DNA of 64,000 nucleotides from Siderastrea radians. Its lineage: Eukaryota; Cnidaria; Anthozoa; Scleractinia; Rhizangiidae. The position numbers and the translations under genes are program-made. The notes under the pieces are model-generated. The model searched no databases. It was not told the origin of the DNA and was given only the letters and a program-made list of their open reading frames with translations. This document shows, in pieces, positions 1 through 14,000 of this stretch. The stretch is from positions 5,395,969-5,459,968 of the forward strand of contig OZ024897.1 of NCBI GenBank assembly GCA_964017195.1, read 5' to 3'. Positions within the stretch are counted from its first letter, which is position 1. The number at the start of each line of letters is the position of its first letter.

Positions 1-360
1 CTGGCCAGACACTTCGATCTAATGCGTTCTCCGGCTCGGCGACTCTTGTGCGTTTTCGGAGCGTTCGAATCTGCTCTAATTTGCCGATGTTTATCGGTTC
101 AAACTTTCGCTCTCGTTTGACCTTTAACTCTCAGGCGCTCTCGGCGACTTTCACGCCGTCTCAAAGAGTTTAAATTGTGACAAGATTCAATTCAAGTTTA
201 AACTCTCTCTCTTTCTGTGTCTTGTTTGGTCTCTAACTCTCACTCACTCTCACTGACTTTCATACTCATAGAGTTTGAACTGTCATGCGAATCAATGAGA
301 TTTCAAACTCTCGCTCTCGTTTGGTCGCATATTCTCACTGAATTTCATTGACTTGCCATT
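1..360. repeat. Degenerate CTCTCG/AACTCTC-rich direct repeats
   Basis: Phrases of the type 'caaactctcgctctcgtttgg' recur near 100, 205 and 305 with an irregular spacing of about 100-120 bases. This suggests an old tandem duplication. No coding signal is seen. Confidence 0.4.
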
Positions 361-520
361 AGACTGCGAGTAGTCTCTAATTTTGGCGATGGCGATTATG
401 GGGTGGGCAAAATACATACACACGTGTGCACGCGCGAAATTTCGAGGAGACACGACGCGCGTGTGTATTTCGCCAGCCCCACAATCGCCATCGCCAAAAT
501 TAGAGACTTCTCCCAGTCTA
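361..520. mobile_element. 160-bp hairpin MITE with 10-bp target duplication
   Basis: The two halves are inverted copies: TCTCTAATTTTGGCGATGGC near 375 pairs with its complement near 486-508. The ends read AGACTGCGAG and, in reverse complement, AGACTGGGAG. The direct repeat ACTTGCCATT flanks it at 351-360 and 521-530. A 9-11 bp duplication fits Mutator-like elements. The loop holds alternating CG/TG sequence. Confidence 0.75.
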
Positions 521-530
521 ACTTGCCATT

Positions 531-2325
531 GACTCTCATGAGCTCTTAAAGAGTTAAAGTCTATATGAAAACTGAGGCCCGTTCAGGCTGCGCCTTTGCA
601 GGCATCGTTGTTAACAAAAAGGCAGTCGAGAAGAGGCGCTTGGTTACAGTTTTCCGGGATTTTTAACATAGTCAACATAGAATTGGCTACGGAGAAAGTT
701 ACCTTAAGCTATGGGGCCAGAGAGGTCGAACCCGCGCCCAACCTCCTCTTTCTCAGAGGACTAGGGCTCTGATTTATATCACTACTTTTGATTAGAGAGA
801 AAAAAAACAGACAAAAAAAATCTGAGAAAATCCAGCGTCTTTTGAAAGCGGCGGTGTTCTCGTAAAAAGTACAGTTACACAGGGAAAATTTTGGAGAATA
901 TCGAAGGGGCGTTTCTCCGTTTCCGGTGTGCGAGAAAAGTAAACCTTTTTAACCCATTACCGCCCGCGTGTTTTTTGAGCGCGTCGCTAAATTAGCAGTT
1001 GGTAATAAACAACCCCATGTGCAGTACGAAGCGACAATTTATAGGCTCGAAAACACAACACTCACTTGATCTAGAATAGTTAAAATTTCTCACTTTCGAA
1101 TAAAATACACCAGCTGTCAATTAAGAATTAGCCAAAAATACAATCTCAAAGTCTAAATTTTGAAAATTTACGCAAGAGATTACACATCTTGTCTCACGCG
1201 TGAAATCAAACCGCAGCAGAGGATTTGTGTCTGTTTAGGTCAGATTACTATTTTTCGAAATTTCATGAACGAAGATTCACAGAAGAGGAGACAGTAAGCT
1301 TTTCTGAATAATACATTTATTAATACACGCCTTTATTCGTTTCTGAAAACCAAACGCGTTCAATTCTTTCTTCAAGGGAAGCTACGCGCAAGCGATTTCG
1401 CTCGATGTGCAGGTTATTTTGAAGAGCATTTACTGATGCGAACTGTGCACGTTTTTCAAAACTTTTACGAAAACTTTAAGAAATACAAAGAATCCTTCAA
1501 TTAAGAAGTTATTTCGGTAAAAACTTACAATCAAATGTGTAATTTACTCTACCGTAGACTCGTAGAAGTGCTTGAGCATTTCCCAGAAAGTCCGCAGCTC
1601 GAAAAATCTCTTGCGATGGAAGATTGTCCTTCGCTGTGACAAAACGGCAGTTCGTCCTCGAAAGATGTTTTCTTCGCTCTAAAAGCTCTAAATTCCATCG
1701 CTTAACTTGTCGAGTGTTCCTTAGAGCTTCTTCTTTCGATTTTTAACTTTCAAAAGGTAATCCTTCCTTCTGAGAGTGAGATATTGCCATCTTGAAAATT
1801 CACGCGTGAAGAGCACGGCAGCCATTTTGAGTGAAATGTGATCTTCTTGGAGAGTGACAAGAAGTCTTCCCTTCTAGGACCCCCTCAAGCCTTCAAATAT
1901 ATGCGCAGTAGGTGGATTCTGATTGGTTGAACATTCCCAAAGACAACTAGGACAAAAGGGGACCAAAAAAGCCTTTCTAGGGGAGGCTGGGGCCAAAAGC
2001 GAACACGTGCAAAATCAAGGCCGGCTCAGGCCGGCACGGACGTTTAAGGGGTTTCTAAATTGTTGAAACAACTTGACTGGCTGGCAAACCACTTTCGACA
2101 ACAGTGGTACGCAAAGGATTGTGGATAACCAATATGGAAATTGCTAAATGGCGGCAAGTCGCATAATCTTTGTTGTTATATTTAATATGCTGAATGATGT
2201 GTCAGATGTGTTTTAAAGAGCAGAGTTAGAGTGAAGGCAATTGTTGAAGACAAAACAATTTTTCCGCTTACACGAATCAAACAGAAAATCTTAAAAAGGC
2301 ACTTACCAGGGACGTAAACAGAATC
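531..2325. other. Upstream region of the SVOP-like gene, no gene recognised
   Basis: No convincing ORF or RNA gene is seen. The stretch must contain the promoter and any untranslated 5' exon of the SVOP-like gene, but no TATA box or initiator can be assigned with confidence. Confidence 0.4.
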
Positions 2326-5300
2326 ATGAACGGTATCGAAAGCGATTCGGACGTTGACGTTCAGTTCTCGAAGACAAAATCGCGATCGCCGCCAAGACAC
2401 CGGTTAACAGAACGTGATGGACACACTGAAGACATCTTTATGCCACTGGTCGCAGGCGATGAGTTTGAAGAACAAAGTTTGGAAGGTAGGTGATTTTCTT
2501 CGTTTTGGCACTCTTAAATTTCCTTGAACGGAAGTCGTGATGGTTTGCACATCACGGAATATGGTTTTCGCGACTGATTTATGGTTTCTTCAGAAACTGT
2601 AAGAACTCAAAGTGTTAATATCTATTTTCATCCTGTGTTGTCCCGGCAAGGAGAATCTGCCCTTCTTTAGAGACAAAAAAATATACTTTAATTGTATTTC
2701 AAAAGTTTATAAGTTTTAACTATCTGATGAATGAAAGCCAGAGTCTTTCCACAGAGGTTGTTCAACTTAAGCTCAACTTAAAAGCATATAATTCGTTCTG
2801 CCATAAAATGTATTCAGTCAGTTTACGTGTTGATTACATTTTAACTTAAGCTGAAAAAATATTGAATTTTTCATTTACTTAGCTGTTGTGTTGAACTCGA
2901 TCTCTGCAGGAAATAAGCATATTCATAATTTCCTGACAGAAGTAAAATTAATTTCTCAGGCTTTTTTTACCAGGTTTGAGGCAGTATATGCCTGCATAAT
3001 TTCTACCCGATGAAACAAGTCGAACTGTTCATGCAGTAATCGAGAACAGTCGAACCCATTATTTTGATCTCAATCAAACAGTTGATGGGTTCTATCGAAT
3101 TCGGTAGTTGAACACAATAAAACCCAAAAATGGCGATTGTTTGCGAGATGGTATAAAATTTCTTAACCCGATCAAACATAATGGAATAGTCTCAACATCA
3201 TTCAAAGTGGACCACATATTTCAACAAAAGGTATCACACACATTTACAGCTGTAAGTGTATTAGGTACATGGATAAATGTGCACTATGTAGTAAACAAAA
3301 CTTGCCTAGCTGCAGGCATGTGTCTGTTGCATCTATTGTGTCTGTCGCATACAATAATTGTTCGTCGACAATTTTTGACAGTTCCTGTCAATCATACCTA
3401 ATCAAAGATTTGATTGGTGAATTCTTGTGAGTGTTTGTCATGACTTCATTTGATTACCAAACCCAATGGAATCCAATCACATGACTGGGTTTGAGTGAGT
3501 TTGATAAGTTCAATTTATTGAATGTTCCGCTCTCCTTTGGTTAGATATGTTGAGTTTGGAGCACATAATAGTACATGTACATATGTACTGTAGTTGCAGA
3601 AGTAGGCACTTATTATAGTGTAATTTTGTTGGATAATAGTGCCATCAATCCATACCATGCATAGTGACTATGTTCTTCTGTGCGTATATTTTTCTAAATT
3701 CAAAGTTATGTTTATACAGTAGCAAACAAATGATCAAATTAAGGTAAAAAAAAATTATCATATATGAACATAAAAAAGAACAAAGGAAAATAAAAATTGA
3801 ACCAAGGATAAAACTGAACTACAACATGTCCACTTAAATAAAACCAGTATGTTTCTGTGGTCCTGTTAGGTTTTAGTTCATTTGAAGTGGAAATTCAAAT
3901 TAAAACTTTGACAAAATGTCTCATGCTTCCTCAAAACTTAGATTTAGTTGTCTTCCTTGGCAATGGTTTCCTTTAGTTCATCAACCAAATACTTTTCTTG
4001 CACTTTGACCTACCCATGACCTATCCGGCTCACTTGCGATGCAAAAAAAAAAAATGCAAATGAGTTGAAACAAGAGCAAAATAATATTGCAACAGGAAGT
4101 CACACAAGATAAGAGATTATAACAAAATAGATGGTTTGCAATAGCTCACACATCATTTTATTTAGAATGTGCCTTTTCAATATGTAAGTAGAAAGATCAG
4201 GTCCAGTCGACTTTTGTTTGGCATAAGAATTAAATGAAAATTTGTCCTAACAGTCCTTGAATATCCTAAGGGCATTGGCAAATCATGGCAAGAGAAACCT
4301 ACAGTAAAGAGAGACTGCAATGTACATGTACTTCAGACTGTAATATCCCATGACACAGGCAGTAAGAATGCATACAGTAATAATATGATTATGTATCTTG
4401 TTCAATAAATTATACAGCAATATTTCACAGACATGTAACCCTGTTTTTGCTAGAGAGTAATAAGTGCTCAATGTTTGGCTCTCCAACAGCATTAAAGGCA
4501 CAAGGATGATCATGAAGCATCAGAATTTTTAGGAGATCAGCCCTAGATGGACTAAAACTTATTTTTATAATAATTACTATTTGTTTGGTTGCATTCTTGT
4601 ATCGTACCTATCACATTGAGTGGGGGGTAGATACAATGTAGGTGATGAAAGCACTCACCTACAGTACCACCAAACACTACTAGGAGTATGTATGTGAAAA
4701 ATCCTGTGAAAAAATGTGTGAAAAATGTGTCATTTTCACACACTTTTCACATGTTTTTCACTGCTTTTCACATGTATTTCACGCACATATTTCATATGTG
4801 TGTGAAATTTAGCATAGTGAAATATATGTGAAAATTATGTGAAAAGGGTGTGAAACAATGTAATCCCTTTCACACACATTTTCACATATACTTCACATGA
4901 GGTTTCACATATAAGTTCACATCAATTGCAGTAGAAGTTCACTTTCAGTTTCACATGCTTTTTCATGTGTACTTCACATGAGATATGTGAAAAGAGTGTG
5001 AAACAATTCAATCCCTTTCATACACATTTTCACATGTACTTCACATGAGGTTTCACATATAACTTCACAGTGAATGGCAGTAGAGGTTCACTAGCAGTTT
5101 CACACACTTTTTCATGTGCACTTCAAATGAGGTTTCACGTGTAAATTTGCAGTGAATGGCAATTGAATTTCACATGCTTCTTCACACACATGTTTCACCT
5201 ACTCAAGCTCAAGCTGTTTCACTGCATGCCCATATATCAGGAATTGTTAAGTTCAATTGCAATTTCAAATACATTTTCACATGTTAGCACTTTCCATTGC

Positions 5301-8300
5301 GATTTCACATGTACCAGTAATTGTGAATGTCGTAAGCACTATTTGGCCATAGAATTCCATAAACAAAATTATTAATTCACTTCAAAACCTGCACTGTTCT
5401 GTTACGCTTTTAATAATTATTATTTATGCAAGCACATGTACAGAAGACGACTATACTTAAAACATGTACAGTGAAACTTGGTGGAACTCTCAGATATATA
5501 GCTTGTCTCAAAAACAAACTTAAAGTTTAAGTTACAGTCACCTAATGGGTCAAATTACTTTTAATACTGTGACTAAGTAAAGTAAAACATCAGTAGGTCC
5601 TGTTCTGAAGTGACTTAATCACCTCAGTTCTCTTTAAGGATGGCAAAAACAATATTATACTTCCTAGCATGCCTATAAGCTAGTTAATGCATATAGTTTC
5701 TGTTAGCATTATAATATTATTAATAGACAATTAGATAGCCATTTTAATTCATAAAATGACAACACTAGCTCTGATATTATAATTTTTCATTTTAAGACAA
5801 TTATTACTTATTGCCAATTTTTTATCGATTGCTCTTAACTAATGTTAGGGGATCTCCTAGGCACAGTGGGCACTGTAGCTTAACTGCAGATTGATTGTTA
5901 TTTGACTGTTGGAGTTTGACTGCAGTTCTTTCAAATTTTGACTGTTGTATGACTTCAAAATACAGTCATATTATGCAGCTATTCTGCCGTTAGCAATTCA
6001 GTGCAGTAAAAGAAGCAGTCAAACCACAGTCAAAGGTCATTTCAGGGTGACATTCAGGAATGACTGGTATTTCCTGTTAAAAGACTGCCCATAAGTGCTT
6101 TTTGACTACTCTTTTTAACTGCTCTTTGTCATAATTAACTAGCTAACTCAGAACCATGCAGAACACATGGGTATAATTTGACTTTAAAATTTTAATACTG
6201 AAGCTAGTTATAAGCAGCCTTTGTGTGGCCCTTAACTGCTCAAATTCTTACTATTATTAAGGCATATCTCACGAAAGCAATAGCAAGGCTGTGGAACTTG
6301 ATAGAGTCGATAAACAGCACGTGCAGACAGTTACAGTCAAGTGACAATTTACTGCATTTACAATTACACTGTAAAATTGTTTATTAAAGTTTATAAGGAA
6401 TACAAAGTTGTACTTCTATTTCTCACAAAAAGTGCCATTTTGTTAAATAGTTTAAAACGTTGTATAACAGATCAGAAATACGTCTCACATACATGTATAA
6501 ATTCACTTGGAACATAACAAACATATAACATTTTTGACAAATCAGTTGTTCGAAAGCTCCCATCAGTGCATGATTATTTCTCAGTTCTAAAAATACAGTT
6601 TGGCCAACAAACATTTTGGGGGAAGCAAGGAATCAAAAGCACAATAAACAAGCTTCTCTTAAATTTGTTGCAAAAAGAAATATTGATCAGTTTACTTACC
6701 GGGTGGAGCGGCGAGAAAATTCAGACGCAAATATATTTTTTCACTCCGGTTGAAATATACCCTGCTGGATCACTGGCCGAAACACGTGAACATTCGCACA
6801 TTCGTCGTCTTTAGCGGTCCACAAAATGCCGGTTAATCCAGAAATCAATTTCACGTTGATATTGTTCAAAGTCTCACAGTGCGGTGGTGTTCAAAATCTG
6901 TAAACATAACGTTTTCCACGAAATCTGTCATTCCAAAATGTTACTGTTTGTTGCAGTTCATTCTAAGCACATTTATCCTGCATTGTTGTTTGCATTTCAT
7001 TCTAAGCACTTCTAGGTTCGTTTCTTGATGTCTTCTTGAAAACTTTCTGAGGCAAATGAAAAACATACGAACAAAAACATAACCTCAACGATTCAACCGT
7101 TGACCGTTGACCGCCAAAGTAACGATGCGATTGAATAGAGTCAAGTCAACAGAAATGGGATTTCCACGAGTATCAGCTTACATATCACGTGTGGTCTCCT
7201 GATGATATGTTTTGCTCCAAGACGTATAAAACACTGTTGGACAGAAATATTTTGAGGAAAACCGAAGTACTTTACAAGAAAGAATGTTTGAAAACAAAAG
7301 ATTTACCTTTGAAGTATTTTGAAACATTGCATGTCCGATAGAAATTGATCGCATGCTGTTGGCCATGACGTCGGTAGCTTGAGAGCACGGTGAATAAGAG
7401 GTCCTTTCAGTGCTCGTAATTCAGAAGTTTCGAATTTTACCGGGCTAAAATTATATCGAGGTTTGTAAATGTTGCAAAATGCACAGAGGGAGATTGTTTA
7501 TGTAGAGGTTTGTTCGTAGGGGCTTTAAATTTTCCTGATGGATAAAACTTGAAACAAGCAGCAGTCTGGTGAGTCGGTAAACACTTCATTCCGTATATGC
7601 TTTCATTAGCCGCCGTGATCCGTTCTGGCTTCACTTGGGATTTAGAACTGTTTATTAAACCAGGATTGCGCTGAATTTTAAAAAATAAAGATCGGCAGTC
7701 AAAGTGTAGTCAACATCAAGTTTTCTTTTACATGGCAAACGTAGGAAGAGGACGTAAGCGTGCAGAATATTTTGTTAACTCCTCGAGAAGCCAAACTGTA
7801 GTCATTCGACAGCATAAAATACCAAATCGGCTGCTAAATAACTGCAGCGCCGCAATAGATGATGAGATCCCCCACGTACTGTGGCTTCTCAAGAGGGATA
7901 ATTAGAGTTCTTTTTACCAGTTTTTTGTAGCTGTACGTTTGTTCATTTGAATTTTACAATTTGGACTTGTACAAAAATGCATACAATACTCACAAACAAT
8001 AGTTGATCTGAAACATGCAGGGCAATATGTGTGAAACTTCTAAGTTTTGTGAAATCCAGGTGCAAGTGTACAGAACCATTATTTAGGTAGAAAATTGATA
8101 AAATTGTCCTGTTAAGTCCACCACAAAGTAAGCCAAGAATTTCTGGGCGCTGAACGAACAAAAAAGATTGCATATTATAAACTGCACACTTGTCACATTT
8201 TATGTTTATATATGTATTGAATTTACAGTTAGTTTTTTTTTTTAAATAAAGTTAATGACAATTCATGGACATACATGAACTCTGCTGTGCTCTATTCACC

Positions 8301-10984
8301 ATAATTAGTAAGCTGCAATAAAGTAATAAGCTGTAATTAACTGACCAATAAATGTACTAGATTCCGTGCAGTTGAATTTAATTAAAGGGCATGACAAATT
8401 TAAAATGTACCGTTACATGCACAAAAAAATTGTTTCCATAGAAAAAAGTCCACACACATGTAAAAAATTATTTCACATCCTTTATCCAAATATTTTCACA
8501 TGCAGGTCAAAAAGTTCGCATGCATGACAAAACTGTTTCATGTGTGTGAAATAAAATTCAAATGCACTACGTGAATTTCACATGCATGGAAAAAAGTTCA
8601 CATGCATCAAAAAATTGTTTTATGCATGTTAAATAAAATTCACATGCAGTACACGAATTTCACACGCATGAAAAAAAGTTCACATGCATGAAAAAAATTT
8701 TCACATGCATTACCAAAATTTCACATGCTTGTCAAACAGTTCACATGCATGAAAAAAAGATTTCACATGCATTACCAAAATTTCACATGCTTGTCAAAAA
8801 GTTCACATGCATGTGAAACTCTCAAAAGCTTCACATGCATGTGAATCTCTCAGAATTTCACATGGTTCCATGTTTTCACACACTTTTCACATGCCTTTCA
8901 CATGATTTTCACGCACATACTCCTAGTAGTGAAAGAACATGGCCGGGGTCTTCCCAGACTTTTTAATGTTGATTTTTTCATTTATTTTATTTATTTCTTT
9001 AGTTGTTTGTTTATTTTTTCGTGACTTATGTTCGATTTGCCCCACTTACTTGGATCTGGTGGAGCACGGGCTCCTCTCCCGAGAAGCGGCTGGTAATCAA
9101 GGCTATAATTTCACAAATGTCATCACAAATAGTCCTTCTCATGACCACATACACTCACCCAGATGATCATACTTCACTGACTTATGATATGATTTCTGGG
9201 TTCAAACCATTTACAGTGTAACACCAGTAATTATTACTGTTGCAGTAAGACTTCAGTGAACCCATCTCTGAGCTACAATGTAACCCCAACAGTCTTTCCC
9301 AGAGGCTCCCTGCAGTGACTTATGTCATTACTATGTGCAGCTTACATGTACCTCTTGGTCATATAAATTTCCTTGTGAGGCTAAGACTTTGTCTGGTGAT
9401 GTGATGTGCTCTTTTGTCTTTTTATGGGTGTCTTATCCATGTCTACAATATACATGTATCTGCCTCCTCCTGTGGGGAGCAGGGATGGTGCAGTGGTGAA
9501 AGCACTTGCCTCTCACCAATGTGGCCCAGGTTCAATTCCTGGACCCGGCATCATATCGTATTTACCCGCATATAGGCAGCACCCCAAACTTGTGACCTAA
9601 TCTTGGGGAAAAAAATAATTTCTCAACTTGATACAAGAAGAAGAATCGAGTTTCGAGTCGAGAAACTAATGAGCTTGTCGCTTGAGTGTTCTAGCGAGAA
9701 ATGAATCAGACAAACGGAGCGAACTTGGATCGCGAGCGTTATTGTTTACAGATCCAACAAGTGTGCCGAAAAATGAGGTGCAAGTGTCGCCGTTTTGCGC
9801 GATCAAATAATGACAAATGATACACATGCATTTAGAATTCGCTGCTCCTTTCCTCACAGGGTAAATTATCCACTTTAAGTTTTAGATGTTACGGAAATTG
9901 TTGCGATAATTCTCAAAACGGCTATTTGACAAAACGCGCTAACGTAAAGTCGCTTGAAAAAAACTCAAGCTTTTCCCTGTTGTTGCGTAAAACAGGCATT
10001 TTATGGGCTCAGCGTAGTGACAAGCTTTGTATAAGCGATGCTAAATTTCCGATTCTTTAAGAATTTACATGTTTACACATGAAACAGGAAGGCAAAATGT
10101 CTGTCGAGAGTGAGAGTTGTATCAAAAGCATCGTTGCGTTATGCATGGTGTATTTAAAGGTTTCAAATTTTGCTTTTGACGTATGCAAATTAACATGCGT
10201 AGGGTAAAAATAAATCACCTCTTATTTATCCCTAAAGACCTGACAATGTGTATTAAACTTAGAAACTGTGATATTTTATATCAGTTTCATTTATGACTTT
10301 TTCTTGACTCTGTGTGTGTCGGGAAATTTTGCATATTAATGAGCTCAAAACTCTTGTACCCGCGTATAAGCCGCACCCCAAATTTCGAACGTTTTTTTCC
10401 TTGAAAAAAGTGCGGCCCATACGCAGGTAAATATGGTAATTATGTGGGTTGAGTTTGTTGTTGGTTCTCGTCTTTGCTCCGAGAAGTTTTTCTCCAGGTA
10501 CTTCGGTTTTACCCTCTCCTCAAAAACCAACATTTCCAGATTCCAATCCAACCTGGTTTTCAGTCTTTCCGATTAACAGAGTGCACTTGTGCACGGCTAG
10601 AAGACCGAGACCATTATTATTATTATTATTGGTTCATGCTGGGCTTTCTTCTGAAGGTCATGGTTCTTTACTATGTCTTGCCAACATCATTAAATAAATA
10701 AATATTATATAATAAGAGAGACTGACGTGTGGGTTGCGCTTATAATAAACAAGTATTGTTGGGTTTCATCCTTGCACCAGTGTTTTATTTTCTCTAGCTT
10801 TCCCCAGTTTTCCTGTCCCTTCACCAACAATTCTAAATTCTAATAACATTTGACCTGGAATCCAGCCATGGCCACAAGTTTGTCATGCTTCGTACTACTA
10901 ACTAATACAATGGTACGTATGTTTTACCCTTGCAGTTAAGTTAATTTACTGACTGACTGATTGGTTGATTGGTTGGTTGGTTGG

Positions 10985-11022
<38 letters not shown>

Positions 11023-14000
11023 AATTGATTGGTTGGTTGCTTGGTTTAGCTTGGTTGCTTGGTCAGTTAGTCAGTTGATTGGTCGGTTGGTTGGTTGATG
11101 GATTGTTAGATCCTCTGTCAGTTTACCTTTCAACTTTTCAAATGCTGTGTTTATGACAGATATTTTTCTTCGTATACGTGTAGATTCTGGAGAGCCAACC
11201 TACACTTTGTCTGAAGCTGTGGAGAAACTTGGCTTTGGCAGATTTCAAATGAACATCATCTGGATGGTTGGGTTTTTTGTAGTAAGTACTATATACTTGT
11301 GCATTTTAGAAGACAGTAGTTCATAAAATTATTAATGCCATGTCTTTGGCTTTTTGTGCAAGACGAAGCACTGCTTTTCTATTGGGCCATTTTATCCTCT
11401 AACACCACACATAATCAATCTTGCCCTTTCTCAGTTCTTTCAGCAAGTCCTTGTGACTAAAAAGGCAACTCATGCTTTTTCACAGTTCTTTTGTACCAAT
11501 GCATACATTTGCATATAACTCACATCATGCCATTGTAGTAATTTCACCAAGTTATGAGAAAAGATTGTAAGATAAGTTTTCCATTGTCCTTTAGATTGCT
11601 GATGCACTTGAAATGATGCTGCTATCAATTCTTGCTCCAACAATCCGATGTGTGTGGCATCTTCCATCTTGGAAGGAAGCTTTGGTGACAACAGTAAGTT
11701 ATGGATGATCATCATTAACTATCAGTTATATAACATCTTCACACGAAAATGTCTTGTGAAGAAGTGGAAGGTTGGCAGAAATAGGAACCAGGAGCCGGGC
11801 GGGGGGGGGGGGGGGGGTGGTTGGGGGCCAGAACTAAGGGGACCTGAGGGGCAGGAAATGGGGGAAATGAAGTGTTGATGAATTCAGAGTAAAGCTCCTG
11901 AGCTTTGTGATACTTCATTCAGTTCTTTAACAAGGGTCAAGAGAGTTTTGTGATTGCGACCATTTTGTGATGCCATTAAGCTAACTTGAACACTCACTGC
12001 TTTACAGGTTGTTTTTGTTGGTATGATGATAGGTTCATCCTTCTGGGGATGGTTAGCAGACCACTATGGGAGAAAAACTGTAAGTACACTGTATGGTGTA
12101 CATTGTGCTTGTTAGTCATGACAATTTGATAAGTGACATTTGCAAGCTGTAGACTGTATACTGTAGACCACTAACTGCAGATAACAAAAATCATACAGAC
12201 AGCAGACCACAGATTTCAGGTTTACTCTAAAACCAGGATTATAAGACATGTGCATTAAGCCAATCAGGTCTACAGTTAGCTACTACACTGTACACTGTAG
12301 ATCAAGACTATAGAGGGCAAAGAGTGCTGTGCTAAAGTAATGCAAATGAAATTCACTGAACATTGAAGAATTGCACAAATTTTTGCAACATGCAAGATGA
12401 TGTGATGATATGACCATCAAAACGTTTCCACTCTGCTTTTCCTATTGCAGACTTTTGCCTAGACTCACTTCCCAATTCCAACGTTCACCTTACAATACAA
12501 TACAGTACAGCACCACTGTGTCTTTTAAAATTTTAAACTTTTACACTGAATTGAAATCTGTTCACATGTACATGTGAAAAGTACTATGTACATTGTAAAC
12601 TGCAATTCAGTGCAAAATCAAAAGGCCTGACAGGGATGTCAAGGTGGCAAAATCAAAAGAGTCAGTAAAGTAAGTGATGACTAAGCTTTTGTGTTACTGG
12701 ACCAAAGAATGGGCCCAGTTTAGTAATATTATTAAGAAATACATGTACTGTAGCTGTGGAGTGGTTTCCTCTGTAAAACTGATGAATCATTAACCCATCC
12801 CTTAAGCTATGTACCTATAGCCTTGTGCGTGGACCAGTGTGCTATGTCAGGGCTAATTACTGTTTTTTGTTCTTGTACTTTTTTACAGGTCATAGTTATA
12901 TGTGCGATATGGATATTCTATTTTGGATTGATTAGTTCATTTTCACCCCACTATTACTGGATCATCGCTTTACGCTGTTTAGTTGGTTTTGGCATTGGTG
13001 GAGCACCACAATCGTAAGTGTCGGGGACTGGATGGGTGGAGACGGGGGGAATATGTATCTGTACCCTTTTTGCCCAGTTCATTGGTGGCTCCCACCTCTG
13101 TGCACTTTTTCTACAGCAAAACATCACACAATGTTGCAAAATTTTTCCCCGTTTTTCTGGCTTCCCACCACCTCTTACTTCCTGCCCTGAAGGCTTCTCT
13201 TCTATTCTCTAGGGATCGCTAACCCCTGCTCTCCTAATGCCCTCCCCCCCAACCTAATTGAGAAGGGTAATTGCAGTTAACCTTTGACCCTTGTAGAATC
13301 AGACACTATGTACAACTTATGTAAATGCTATGTCATGGTACTATGCAAAGGGTATGTGATAAGTATTTAAAAACTATGCTCAGTGCCATACAATGGTATT
13401 ATTTAAACTCTGTGTAATTTATATGCCCCTTCTATTTTTTTTGATAAGAAATGCTATGTTTTTGCTAGTCAAATGGAACCTTTACGTAGTCTACTTCAAA
13501 ACTATGTACATGTAGTTGCAAAGAGATCAATGTCAAAGAAATGACATAGCTTTTGAATAGTATCTGCATATGTTTGAAATAGTTTTAACATAGCTTTTAG
13601 ATAAAGCTTTGCAAAGCCAAAATGCAGCTTGGCAGTGATTGGATAGCATTGACATAGTGATAACATACAATATAAATAGCCTTTAAATAGGAATGAGGTA
13701 GATAATCAATAGCTTTCAAATAGAGAAAGCATGTGACAAAAATAGTTTTTAAATAGGGTTTAGACAGATTTTACATAGCATTGGAATAGAAAAAATATAT
13801 GGTATAAATAGCATTTAAATAGCTTTGAAATATTGATAGTATATCCCATTGCATAGAATTTACATAGTAGAAACATGGTGTTGACTGATCCATCCAAACA
13901 GAAGTAACCAGTTTACTTATCAAAACAAGAACACCAGATTACTTTAAAATGTTTTTAATAATAAGCTTTTCCTCTTACAGTGCTCAATACTTGAAATAAT

